Source of the DNA: Piper betle
Taxonomy: Eukaryota > Streptophyta > Magnoliopsida > Piperales > Piperaceae
Assembly: GCA_033002965.1 (NCBI GenBank)
Contig: JAURVB010000749.1
Coordinates: 1 to 64,000 of the forward strand
DNA: 64,000 nucleotides
Direction: 5' to 3'
The notes under the pieces: model-generated
Seen by the model: only the letters and a program-made list of their open reading frames with translations
Databases searched by the model: none
Told to the model about the DNA's origin: nothing
Part shown: in pieces, positions 22,301 through 33,693 of the stretch
How the letters are laid out: every line of letters starts with the position of its first letter
Numbering within the stretch: the stretch's first letter is position 1
Position numbers and translations under genes: made by a program

Positions 22301-25300
22301 CACTATAGGTGTTTGTCAAAACTTAGTTATCTGTATGTGATATATGAGTGCATCAGTTACCTTTGTTTGCATCTTTGTATCTATATGTTTGTGCGTGTTC
22401 TTATATCAGTGTTTGTGGTCCATGTGTGCACAACTAAAACATGGTATGAGGCTGCAAGATGCTGCAAATATAATATAGTTAGACATCGTCTAGCCCTTAG
22501 GTCATGTGAAGAATATGTTTCTACACTGTTATCAAATGAAGAAACTTGAATCTGTGAAGTATAACCATTAATTGTCAGTATATATTAAATGATTGCAGTG
22601 TGAGAATGCAATGTGGCCCTAGTTGCAGAAACATTTACTATATTTAATTCAGGTTGTGCTTGGCAATTACAATTAAAATTGGCTAAATGGTGAGCATCCA
22701 ACAAATTCAACTGAAACTTTGAAACATAAGACAGCATTCATTATTTGAGAGGCCTGGTGCAAGTCGAGGTGTTCCATGCCTTTGTAACACATTTGAGTCA
22801 TTTAATGGTGTTTTTCATGTTTTACCGATAAAACTATTATCTGTTAGCTCATATTTGTGCTTTTACTGTACAGGTTCTCTTATATTTTGACAACATGGCA
22901 TACTCTTCGACCATTTTTGTTGTAATATTTCAGGTAATGCTCCTTTCTGCAAAAGCTATTTTTGAATCTTCCCTAATCCTACTCGAGGAATATCTGCTGT
23001 TGAACACCAGGGTGTTGTCTAATTTGATAATAACTGTTTCAAATCTTTTTCCAATACTCTTAATAAAAGCAAGATAACTGTAATCAGTTTCATACTTAAT
23101 GAATACCTACTGTTGAATGCCAGGGTGTTCGCTTTTTAGCTTTAGCTTGTGTGAATAATCTTTGTGTTGTTGATGAATCTTTTCTATAAACTTTGACTCA
23201 TTAAATTCCATGTAATGACTTTTTTCTTTTCAATCGTCATTGTGGGAATGATTTTGGTCGGTTTCTCATTTTAATGTTTGAACGGTATGTTGTTTACTGA
23301 AGATGTCAAAATAAGTTTATGTTTTGAAGTGTGGCTTCTTTGAATGCAAATGTGTTCTAAGGCAAGGGCTCCCTCTATCCCCTCTTCCGTTCTTCTTTTT
23401 CATGGAGGCTTTATGCTCAAGTCTAGGTTTCGAAATGAGCTTATTTTGCAGCCACAACTATATATGCACTAGGACATTTAGCCTTCTATTGCACTGGTCT
23501 CTTTCTCATCTCGGATTCTCATATCAGTTAAACTCATTAGGAGTTCCTATTCTTTACTTGTTTACAGAATTGGTTAAAGTAACCTTATCCTACCTTAGCT
23601 CGTTCCTCTGTTGGGACATTTACCTTATTTAAATTCTACAATAGTTTAATCACGAAGCTTGAAGATTTTCTTAGTCAGAGTCTTTTCTATTCAATTGTAG
23701 ATGGCTCTTGGGTTTTTTTGGCTAATGCTTTGTCCTCTTAGAAAACTACTTTTATAAACCAATACATCCAAGTTTCCCAACTTCTGCAACAACGGTTGGT
23801 TTCCCCCCTCAGATCAATTCTCCCCAAGTTTTATTTACGCTTCCTCCATGTGGCGGAGAGGTCAATCATCTTTGGTTTGACAAGTACTCATCGATTGGCC
23901 TTCTTATAAGCTTAATAGCGTAGCTTATGATTTGGATTGTCTTTGTCTGAACATGAGCTGTGTCAGTGATTGTGTAAGATAAGGGTAAAAACGGCTATAT
24001 TTCTGATGAAGATGCCTGTTTTGTTGAACAACATTAACTAAATTTGATGTTGATGATGATGGCAATTATTATGGAAAATAATAGGGTCATTGTTACCATC
24101 ATATGATAATGGTCGTGGTTGTTACGTAACTCTTATTACAAAACTTTAGTTTAGTGTAAAGTGACAAAGGTGACTTTTAATTCTCAATATATACTTTTCT
24201 TATGTAAGAATTACCATGTTATTGCCTGTCTGTGTTGCAGTTACTTAAAAAAGGAGTTTTTTTCCTGTCAAGCATTTTTCTCACTATGATTCATTGTTCT
24301 TGTTTGATTATGTGTATGTTTTCTATTGCAACAGATAATACAATACGTCCCTGAAGACTTTTTGAAGCTGAAGATATTGTGCTGCTGTTATCCGAAATTT
24401 GCCTTAAGTATATTTACAAAGTATCTCGAAGGTTGTAGCCTTACTTTACATTACAAGCTTTATGTTGTATATTAAATTATTGTTTGTCTACTGAAGATGG
24501 TGGTTTTATTAATATTTACTTGGCAATCAGGTTCTCATCATGCCTAACCTATAAATTGTGAATCTTACTTTTTCTTTACTTTTAAAGTTGTATCTGGAAA
24601 GAAATCCAACATAAAACTTGCATCTTTTATAAATGGGTGTGCCATCATTGTAACTGTGAAAGCAATAAATGGTGATTCAGCCAGCTGCAAGGTGTAGATC
24701 GTAATGCAGATGGTGGTGATGATGATTATGGCATGATATAAATGTTTCTGATTTGTAAAATACTAGCCTTTAAGATTTTCTTTTCCTTTATATTTTTTTG
24801 TAGTTCTCATACACATCATCCAGATGATGAAGCTCATGACAACCTGGTATCTGCATTATTTACAGCTGCTGAGAAATTAATCGGTCGCTTGAAACCCAAG
24901 GTTAGAAAGAACCTTCACGTGTATTGTCCTCTTTTCTTCTACTTGCCATTATTTTCTTCTACTATAAGGCCTTGCATTATTCTTTCTTATCATTGCAGTT
25001 TCTAGAAAAGTTATTATTGGCAATTCTGTCAACCATTTGCACGTGTCTGAAGGAAGCAATCTCTCATACTTGGTTGTTGTCAGCAAGGGGATTTTTATTC
25101 TCTCTTTGTTCAATGCTGGAAAGACATCTTCTTGGTATGTTCAATGAATAGCATTTGTTTGAATTGTTGTGGGAGCACACTGATGTTCCAAAACCTCCAG
25201 CATAGACTTAAATTTTTTTTTATTTTTTTATTTTTTGTTTCGCAGGTGATGTGGATCACCATGTTTTGACTGTTCTTATTTCCTGGCAAAACGAGATGGT

Positions 25301-27692
25301 TGCTTTATCTCAGGATTGCACAAAGATCATTGATACAATGAAGGATAATAAGAAAATCAATTCTACAAAACATTATCAGTTGAAACTCTCTGTCTGTATT
25401 GAGCAAACTATATCTGTTGCCAGACTATCTAATATGACGCTTGAACATAAAGCAAATGCAGAACAGTTCCGACATTTTTTAGTAATGATGTATGACAACT
25501 GTTCCAAATGCTTGCGGTTTGTGCTTACCAACATAAATGTCGAGGTAGAAAACGGTTGAAGAGCATAAACAGAGCTTACTATTTGCTATAAAGATATGGT
25601 AGATCAATAGCCAGAGCTAACTGAAAATTCATATATCAACAGGTTCAAAGAGTTGGATTGCTCATTTTTAAAAGTCTTGCACAGAAGGAAGTTAGTGAAG
25701 GCCCTAATGTGGAAAGTCGTCAGTTTCTTTTATTCCTTGCTGGAGAGCATTTAGGGGATATATTCTTCCATATCATAAATTTAATCGAGGTATGCCTCTC
25801 CTAACATGGGTCTACAGGAGAGCTAGAGTGTGGTATTGAAGATATCAAAGATCCTCTTAGCATGGTCTCATAGTATCTTTTAAGGATACTGATGAAAACA
25901 TGTTACCTTACTCGTAGGCGTGTTGTCTTGGATGTATATATTGTTCTCTCTTGTTTTTTTATTACATTCGCTATAAGTAAATGCTGTTATTACTCTCACC
26001 TACTTGATTCAAATTGTAGGTATTTGCTAAGTGAAATCTAGTTTTTAAACTTTGGCCCTTTATTTAAGTAGGATCCATCATCAGAGTTAAAAGTGTCAAC
26101 AATTTTAGAAGCTTAGACTTAAATGAAGTCAATGAGCTGGTCCCACGTTTCAAAACATACTCAAATTAAGTAATGTTACAAAATCAATAGACACCTTCAT
26201 GATCATTTGTCGGTTGGTCTTGTTGATAATCCATTGATTAGATATCAACTTAGTATAGTACCATATAGAAAAACAGTTAACACATAATATTCAAACACTT
26301 CAACGGTTCATAAACTTGAAATTTATGTGCCATATCTTTGAGGTTTTCAAATAGTATATGCTTACGCTAACTTTTTTAATTAAAAAAAGAGTTTTTTAGT
26401 ATAAGATTTCTTTTATTGAACTAATGAAGTGTACAACTAAACTATATATTGATCTATATGGTCCTGAATTGTTAACAGAATCCAGTGGGTGGCGAATCGG
26501 CAACCATCGTTGGTGAATGGTTGAAACTACTAGTTATGCTTCAGACATTGGCCGAATCAAACGAATGCAAGAGAGGCCTTTTAAATTTTCTTTTGGAATG
26601 TCTAATTCTTGTTCTCTCTGTAGTTTCTGATGAGAAGTTTAAGGTTCTTATTTTTTCTCCATCTGTTTTTCAAAAGATTGCCAAACCTCCAAATATATTT
26701 CATTCTTATATTTTATACTGCCCATATTGCAGGAAATTGCCGAAATGAAAAGCAATGCCATGAAGTTGGTGGCTCATATTGCTCAAATTTCTTCCACTGC
26801 TGTGCAGTTCAAGGAACTTCTGTTGGCAATGCCGTTAACTAAGAGGCAGCAATTTCAGGCATTTTATTTATCTTAATTTTAACTTGTTTTGTCTGCAAAT
26901 TAGATCATTTGAGTTCCTTGATAGTATTTGCTATCATAGATTGATCGAGTATTTTCTATTATACTGTTAACACCTGGTATTACTTGCAATTTTCTTGCTT
27001 TTGTAATTTGTATATTTTTGTTATTGGTTATTATCTAATTTCAATTTAGTTGAAGCAAAATTGTTCCACTTCTTGAAAAGGCGGCATCACAACTGAATTT
27101 CTGTATGTTTCAGGACATAATCAGGGCATCAGTTGGCGGAGGTCTGAATTCACAGCAAAGTAATTTTCAATTGCCAATACCACTGAAGGATCAATTTCAT
27201 GCGCCTAAATCAACTTTACCAGTTGAGGAGCGTATTGAAGCAGATCTTGATTATGGGGATGATGAGTGGGATACATTTCAATCATTTTCGGCAGCCATTC
27301 CTGCGACAAATTCTGCTGAGGGAAGTGGAGCTCATGTCAGTTCCTCCGACCAGGTTGTTCATGAAAAGGAGTGCAATAATGATCAGAATAACCAACTTCC
27401 TGAACTCTCTGATCTTACAACTAGCCCAGATATGCTTTTTGAAAGTGAAGATATCTATATTGGTACAGACACTATAGGAAACAATGATGGAATAAGCCAC
27501 GGTACAGAGAATGAATTTGGAAAACCTGCTGAAGAGCTGAAAAAGAAAGATAATGTAGCGAGTGATCAGGAGGTAGAAAACATTGTCCAAGAGCAGAATA
27601 GAGCTTCTTCCGACGCAGAAGAGCCACTTTCTCAGGCGATGCCGAGTATGACCTTCGACGATAAACCAATGGAGAAAGAGGATAGTGCCTGA
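10398..27692 (+). CDS. SWEETIE: SWEETIE / HEATR5-like HEAT-repeat protein, C-terminal part
   Basis: Twenty-seven exons: 10398-10466, 10913-11017, 11186-11274, 14128-14278, 15226-15375, 16174-16223, 16323-16422, 16502-16558, 16678-16745, 16824-16917, 17293-17516, 17673-17820, 17906-17974, 19397-19453, 19614-19700, 19788-19916, 20358-20561, 20637-21071, 22874-22933, 24335-24431, 24804-24900, 24999-25134, 25246-25544, 25643-25789, 26479-26643, 26733-26858, 27114-27692. Phases agree throughout except for one missing base in the T run 24359-24363. Landmarks: [63 protein letters not shown]. The plant family is ~2200 aa, so ~850-900 N-terminal residues lack exons here; no start codon is claimed. SWEETIE is a HEAT-repeat protein tied to sugar and trehalose metabolism in Arabidopsis; its relatives HEATR5B and yeast Laa1 act with the AP-1 clathrin adaptor. 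The acidic tail holds [10 protein letters not shown], a WxxF-type adaptor-binding motif. It is either a gene whose 5' half lies beyond position 1, or a truncated copy. Confidence 0.92.
12783..13231 (-). mobile_element. TRIM-like miniature LTR element, copy 1
   Basis: Two related LTRs (12783-12959 and 13078-13231) flank about 118 bp with no coding capacity. On the minus strand each runs from TGTAAGATC to a GGGTCATTACA-like end. Next to the right-hand LTR, GGCTCTAATACCATT (13063-13077) is the complement of a tRNA-Met primer-binding site (TGGTATTAGAGCC on minus). A purine-rich tract precedes the other LTR. Flanking bases ATATT (before 12783) and ATATC (after 13231) look like a 5-bp target duplication with one change. 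The left LTR carries a short internal duplication. It lies in a SWEETIE intron, antisense to the gene. Confidence 0.8.
13290..13870 (-). mobile_element. RTE-type LINE reverse transcriptase tail, degraded
   Basis: The minus strand encodes a peptide ending in the typical C-terminal part of plant RTE-like non-LTR reverse transcriptases. At 13573-13298 it reads [47 protein letters not shown]. Further upstream (about 13790-13580) it reads [15 protein letters not shown] and [20 protein letters not shown], matching the conserved FKYLGS and GWxKWrxASGVLCD region. Frame changes between the blocks show that it is dead. It abuts TRIM-like copy 1 inside the same SWEETIE intron. Confidence 0.75.
14485..14930 (-). 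mobile_element. TRIM-like miniature LTR element, copy 2
   Basis: A 446-bp unit begins TGTAACGACC and ends GGAGCTTACA on the plus strand. It is bounded by identical 5-bp AATAA target duplications at 14480-14484 and 14931-14935. The interior has at least two tandem copies of the LTR-like segment: CCAAGTGCAACCTGATGGG (14499-14517) recurs in slightly changed form about 150 bases later, and GTTAACCCAAAAGATATTAC occurs twice. The right third matches the LTR of copies 1 and 3. It lies in the SWEETIE intron between exons 14128-14278 and 15226-15375. Confidence 0.75.
17921..18378 (+). repeat. 154-bp tandem triplication overlapping a SWEETIE exon
   Basis: Three head-to-tail copies start at 17921, 18075 and 18229 (period 154). 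Copy 1 contains the last 54 bp of exon 17906-17974 and its splice donor, plus following intron. Copies 2 and 3 repeat these but lack the original acceptor and first five codons. Copies 1 and 2 differ at very few positions, so the duplication looks recent. In copy 3 the pseudo-exon has lost one base and its donor context changed from AAG/GT to AAC/GT. Confidence 0.93.
21667..22046 (+). mobile_element. TRIM-like miniature LTR element, copy 3
   Basis: This copy has the plus orientation, opposite to copies 1 and 2. Its 5' LTR runs from 21667 (TGTAAGATTCCC) to about 21808. It is followed at 21810 by TGGAATCAGAATTAAC, a degenerate match to the tRNA-Met primer-binding site. A purine-rich tract (AAGGTGGGTGGAA, about 21920-21932) precedes the 3' LTR (21933-22046, TGTAAGATCC to AATTACA). 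Flanks CATAG (before) and TATAG (after) agree at four of five bases, consistent with a target duplication. The interior is about 125 bp with no coding capacity. Confidence 0.75.
23330..23640 (+). mobile_element. Possible LINE reverse transcriptase fragment
   Basis: The open frame at 23324-23632 contains [20 protein letters not shown], close to the LRQGDPLSPxLF motif of plant L1-type LINE reverse transcriptases. The rest shows no further clear motif, so only this short similarity supports the call. It lies in a SWEETIE intron in the sense direction. Confidence 0.45.
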
Positions 27693-28070
27693 TTAGGGGA
27701 AAACCGAGAAGCTTCCTGGAGGGACTAGTTGAAGAGTGCCAAAATAATTATAAACCACTAGATTTTCTTCGAGTTAAGAAGGGAAAGGAAGTTTTACTTC
27801 GATTAAGCAGTACTTGTGGTCTGATTGTATACTGTGTTCGTTTCTTGCTGTAAGAATTTTGTTCGAGTGTAGTGCTTTTTATTAGGTAAGGCGTTTCTAT
27901 TATCCATCTTTTTAAAAAAAAAATTTCAAATGTAGAAATATAGCCCTACCTCGTAATTAGGAAGGTGCAGACGATTAAATTTTTTGGATTTGCATTGTGT
28001 AACTTAAGCCTGCTATACCAGTTTCTAATTTTTGGGAGCCGAATATCGATTCTTATAATAAAATGTACCC
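27693..28070 (+). other. Probable 3' untranslated region of the SWEETIE gene
   Basis: The sequence after the TGA at 27690-27692 is AT-rich and carries an AATAAA hexamer at 28057-28062, a plausible polyadenylation signal. The exact end of the transcript cannot be read from sequence. Confidence 0.5.
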
Positions 28071-29453
28071 TACCATTACAATTTTAGAGGGGGATAATTT
28101 TGGAATTGTGAAAGTCTCCTAACCCGCCACCCTGGTCACCCGCCTCCGCCGCCAAGCAGTCGTACTGTATGCTCTTCTTTTAGATAGCTTATCACGATAA
28201 AAAATTTTGTCTTAAAGAGTGCAATATATATGATCAGATGCAAGATTCTTTGATTCCAATTTATGCCATTTTGATCCTCGGCCTCCGCAATCGGAATTGA
28301 AAATGGAAGTGACACGTGGGAGGAGGTCGGGGGTACAAGTTTCAATGCTAGCCCAATTACCGGGATTAATTAGAGTTCTTAGCATGTATATATACATGAT
28401 TAATCGGATTTTAGTGGTTTAAAAACATTAAGGATTTCGACCGGTTCAGATACAAAAAGCAAGATTTTGATTGATCAACGGCAACACTGCCGCTTTGAAA
28501 AAAATGAGCGATGATGTTGGAGTTTAAGCCGTCACGCTCCATGGTTGATATGAATAAATTTCAACTAGCATTGCTTTTGTGGAACAAATATTGTTCCCAA
28601 CCCATGCTAGGCTCAGGAGCTCAAATTGCCTAAATGCATCGTTTTAATAGTCCCGCCTTTTATTTTATCCTATAATATTGTTCCTCTTATCATACACACA
28701 CATTGGGCTACCTTAAAGCTATTATAAAAACACAACGTCAAAAAGTTTCAGCTGGGAAGGTATTTGATATCTCATTAAATTTGACTAATTTTAACTTGGC
28801 AAAAATTACCTCATCGTTATTACACGTGGAAAATTTTGCCTTGTTATCAAGCAATCGATGTAGTGCAACCATTTAGTTATAACGGACGGTTGGTTAGATT
28901 CATTAATCGAACAGTTTGTTTATTTTTTTTATGGCCATTTTTTCCTTTATGTGAGGGAATTCATTATGCTTTTTAACCAGACATCTTCATTATTATTATG
29001 CATATGCAACCCTTCCCTTTTGTTTTGCAAATACTTTTATTTATTTATTTATTTATAAAATTGCTAATAAGAAATAAATCTATGGTTCTCAACTCCCAAA
29101 ATGCCATGCTTTGGCAAATGAACGCATCAAACTTCATTAACATGAGTACTTAGAAAAGCGAAATGATGATGTTACCGGTTCTAATCTTGCTTTGAGAAAA
29201 ACTCATCCATCTTCGTTCGGTTGGCATTGCAGCCTCTTCATCATACCCGCCGCGCACGATTCACCTCTCGATCCCAGTTTTTGTTTTTCGAATTTTTACG
29301 TCTCCAAATCTTTGTTGCAGGTGCAAAGTTTGGATCTTGTTTGGTCTTGTTCTCGTTCCAGGTGGTGATGGTTGAGAAGTTAGTGATGGGTTTGTTGGAT
29401 CTTTGTGGTCGCCATTTCTGACTTGTTCGAGGCTGTGGTGGTGGTTTTGGACA
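28071..29453. other. Intergenic region and ALMT upstream sequence
   Basis: No coding exon was found between SWEETIE and the ALMT start at 29454. The last ~250 bases (from about 29200) become less AT-rich and pyrimidine-rich and probably form the ALMT 5' leader. ATG codons upstream of 29454 in the same frame (for example at 29403) lead into a peptide unlike the family, so they were not used. Confidence 0.5.
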
Positions 29454-32400
29454 ATGGGCGCCCCAAAGGTGGGATCTTTCCGCTACAACTTCGCCGAGAA
29501 GAGCAAGGAGAGGATTTTGTCCCAGAAGCTGCTGAGCACGGCGGAGTGGGACTTCGGCGGCGAGGACAGAGATGGGGATCCTTGGTACAAAAGGTTGGTG
29601 GATTGGGTGGAGAAGTTCCGGATTGGTGTCAAGGATATTGCGATCAAGGCTTGGGATTTCGGTCGCGGCGATCCTCGGAAGGCGGTGTTCTCGGCGAAGA
29701 TGGGGCTGGCCCTCGTCCTCATCTCCTTGTCCATCTTCTTCAAGGAGCCATTGAAGGATTTGAGCCGCTACTCCGTCTGGGCGATTCTTACTGTCGTCGT
29801 CATCTTCGAATTTAGCGTCGGTAGGTGTTCAATCGTTGTGTTAGTCTTGTTTTGATTCTCGATCGATGAAATCCTTTGCATTTGGTGTCGGTTGAGTAGG
29901 TGCTGAACGAATTAGAGTTAGTGTTGCTTTGATTGAAAATCATTGGATTTGACATTGGTTGGTGGCCTTGGTCTTGCTTTGGTATAAAATCGTTGAATGT
30001 AGACATTAGTCGGTGCTCTATGTAAGCGGTTTTGATCGAACAGTCGGTAGGTGTTGATTAGAAAAAACAACAATTGTGTGTGTGGGCAATTAGTTATTCT
30101 CTGGTCTATATATGCTTTTAATAATAACGGACAATAACTTGTGCATTTCTGTTCCCAATTTTCAAGCTTGGATCAAGGAGGAGGTCTCAGGTAGTGCATC
30201 TGGCCATACAAAATTTTGTTATTTGTAATCACATAGATCCTTGCGTAGGATCCAGGTGGAAGAAGAAGAAGTATATTAGTGAACAATGTTATCACCTGCA
30301 ATTTTAGATATTGGTGGGTTTTTTGTTGAACAGGAATTACTGAATTTGAAACTGTTTATGCCTACTGTTGAGCTTCTAACAAATAATTGTGTAGAAGTGC
30401 ATTTTAGCTATTCTTTGGTATGTACATTCATCTATGTTCTAATTAATGTGGACCATGTCTTTCTAAATGGAGGAGCGACTCTCAGCAAAGGATTCAATCG
30501 GGCCTTAGGGACATTGTCTGCTGGAGGTCTTGCCCTTGCTTCAGCAGAGCTAGCAGTCATGGCAGGAAGGTTTGAGGAAATTGTAATCATCACTAGCATC
30601 TTCGTGACAGGTTTGTATCAATGCAAAGATAATGGTGGTTTTCATATTTGGATGTATGATTTCTTCTGTATTGCTTGATATATCCGTCATGCAAATACAG
30701 GATTTTGGGTTACCTTTTTGAAGTTGTATCCGACAATGAAGCCTTATGAATATGGATTCCGAGTATTCTTGCTCACATATTGTTTCATAATGGTGTCTGG
30801 GAACCGGACTCGGGATTTTATTCATACAGCTGTGACACGGTTTTTCCTAATAGCCCTGGGTGCTGGTGTTGGTTTGGCCGTAAATATCTGCATCTATCCC
30901 ATCTGGGCAGGAGAAGATCTGCACAATTTGGTGGCAAAGAATTTCACGAGTGTTGCTGACTCACTAGAAGGTTTAATAATTTTACCTGCTGGTCATTGGT
31001 TATTTATCTCAATTGATTTTCTCTTGATATGCATATCCAATGTGCTATCCAAAACGCTATCAGCATGAGAAGCTTCAGTAATTTCCTCATATATTTAAGA
31101 TGCACCTGTTCTTCCTTTCATGCCACATGTTTGACTTGTATGTATAGATCAGCCACGTATTGGGGAAAACAATCTATCAAATCAGTAAACCTAATTGAGG
31201 TTACGAGTCTCAAATTAGGGATTTGGAGAGTAGAATTTGAGAGAATTGATTTTCTTACTAAATAAACTAATGTAAATTTTTTTCATTTATCAATATTTGA
31301 GAATTACATTCCTAGCAACTATTTATAAGAAAATCTACTGAGTCTTTTGGCCTTACAACTTATTTCCCAAGACCCTAATGGGTCTATTAATTTTCTCCTA
31401 ACAGACATGCATTTAGTTATTCTGCAGGGACTAATTTCATTTATTTCTACTTGACATGTGAATTTGTTTTGGCAATGTGCATTGGTCTTTGCTAGTGAAT
31501 CTAGGTTGACGTATGCTTCCTTTGGAAGATTTTTATAGGTATTGTTGGTGGATATCTTGAATGTTTCGCATACACTAGGATCCCTTCAAAGATTCTTTTA
31601 TATGAAGCTTCTGATGACCCTTTCTACAAGGGTTACAGGTCAGCTGTTGAATCTACAAGTCAAGAAGAGGCATTGGTATGTGGAATACATGTCTTTTTTT
31701 TCCTAGTATTCTTCTTTAAAGTTTATTCTTGTGATTTAATGTAATTGAAATGTGCAGCAAGGTTTTGCTGTCTGGGAGCCTCCTCATGGCCGCTTTAAGA
31801 TATTTAGATATCCTTGGAGTAACTATGTAAAGGTTGGTGGTGCACTACGACACTGTGCATTTATGGTTATGGCACTGCATGGTTGCATACTTTCTGAGAT
31901 ACAGGTATGAGACCTACTTGTTTGTTCCTGTTATAAACAAAATTATTGGTACCAATTGAAAGATGAAGTAAAAGAACTAAGAGGAATGTGGATGTAAAAT
32001 TACTAGGGCTAAATGGGATTTTAATAAAACAACCAAACCCTTGTGGGCCGTGTTAATGAGCTGACTAATACTTAAACAAATTTATAAATAAGAAAAAAGA
32101 CCTAAGAGGCATGCATTAGTGGCTCGCTGATCATATAATTAGTGTAAGGTTCATAAAAGTTTCCCTATGCAATTGACTTATTTTTGTTGTCTCTTCTCTA
32201 TGTGCCCATTGAATAGGAAACTGCAATTTCTATATAATTAGTGAAGTCTTTATCAAGAAATAGATAGTTGAAAGCATTCTTTCGGATAAGTAGTTCTGCT
32301 TCAATAATGTTTATCCGTGCAGAAGTGAAGTTGCTTACCAAAAGAGTTATATTGAAGAATTTATTAAATAGACATAGAGTGCTGGAAAAAGACATAATTT

Positions 32401-33693
32401 TTATTTTGTATCACTTCCTTCCCAGTTTTGGTAGCTAGATGCCTTTCATGGCACCGACCCTCCTTTATCTGAACTTGCTACCAGCATTGCACAAGTGTTA
32501 ACAATGATTATATATTGCTGACGAGGATAGTTTGATTGAGGCAACAAGTGAGATAGAACATTTGGAAGTTGTGAGGTTTTGCTTTTATTCTTACTGAGAC
32601 CGTAATGGATACCTGTGTTAGGAATATGATAACTAGATCTACAGGCTTCAATGACGGACCCTATAAACCTTTAATAATCAAGTTTGAAGAAACTTGAAGC
32701 AAACAACAAATTAGAAGAAGAGCAGCAACGCAGGTAGATAAAAAGAACAACTTTTTCAACGTAGTAATTAATTCTCAAATACATAACGATTTCTAATATA
32801 TATGCCATAACTTAACTAAAACAAAAGAAATATTGTCCCTCATCAGTCTCCCTTGGTTGAAAAGAACTCGTCATCGAGTTTTGAAGGAAATCAATCTGTA
32901 AAATTTGTTGAATGAAGATCATGAGAAGTCTTGATTGCTTTTTCCAATGATGAATTGAACTATGTGTCATCAGGCCATTTAGTACCTTACTTACAAGAGG
33001 CTGTTGTTTAGATTATTATAACCTTAAGTTTGATTGTTCATTGAAACCTTTATACAGGCTCCTCCAGAGCGTAGGCAAGTGTTTAGCAGTGAACTGCAGA
33101 GAGTAGGTGCAGAGGGTGCTAAAGTATTGCGTGAGCTTGGTAATAAAGTCAAGAAAATGGAAAAATTGGAACCTGGGGATATTTTGTTTGGCGTGCATGA
33201 TGCTGCTGAAGATTTGCAAAATAAAATAGACAGACGATCTTACCTGCTAGTTAACTCTGAAAGTTGGGAAATAGGAGCACGACCTTCAGCTGCCATTCCA
33301 GATGAAAACATTCTGGGGGAAATGGAAAATGAGAACCAACAATTGGGATTGAAATCACTCAGTGAGGCTGTTCTTGATCTCAACTACGGCCAGCTTTCAA
33401 AGAGTTGGGATGTTTGCAACAATGGTCTTGAATCTCAACAAACTTTGGGAAATTCTGATAGCATGTTCCAGAAACAAGGTCCATGGCCACAAAGTCGATC
33501 ATACATTCCTAATGCAGTACTACCCAATGAAGTAGAGTCAAAAACGTATGAGAGTGCTAGTGCCTTATCTTTAGCTACATTTGCTTCCCTACTGATCGAA
33601 TTTGTGGCTAGGCTTCAAAATCTGGTGGATTTATTTGTCGAGCTTAGTGAGAAAGCCAATTTTAAAGAGCCCGTTACTGAGCCTGTTGTATAG
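29454..33693 (+). CDS. ALMT: Aluminium-activated malate transporter, ALMT9-like clade
   Basis: Six exons (29454-29820, 30473-30610, 30701-30970, 31539-31675, 31758-31904, 33058-33693) join in phase to 564 codons plus stop. ALMT proteins are anion channels for malate or chloride; this sequence is nearest to the ALMT9/ALMT4/5/6 group, which acts in the vacuolar membrane. Support: a basic, hydrophilic start ([13 protein letters not shown]); about six hydrophobic segments between residues ~80 and ~235, including [15 protein letters not shown] and [19 protein letters not shown]; conserved [13 protein letters not shown] and [12 protein letters not shown]; the WEPPHG motif in exon 5; and a C-terminal cytosolic part with [17 protein letters not shown]-like [14 protein letters not shown], and [21 protein letters not shown] 29454 was chosen because family similarity starts there. 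Exon 2 has a weak polypyrimidine tract. The gene looks intact. The exact paralogue and transported ion cannot be fixed from sequence. Confidence 0.95.
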
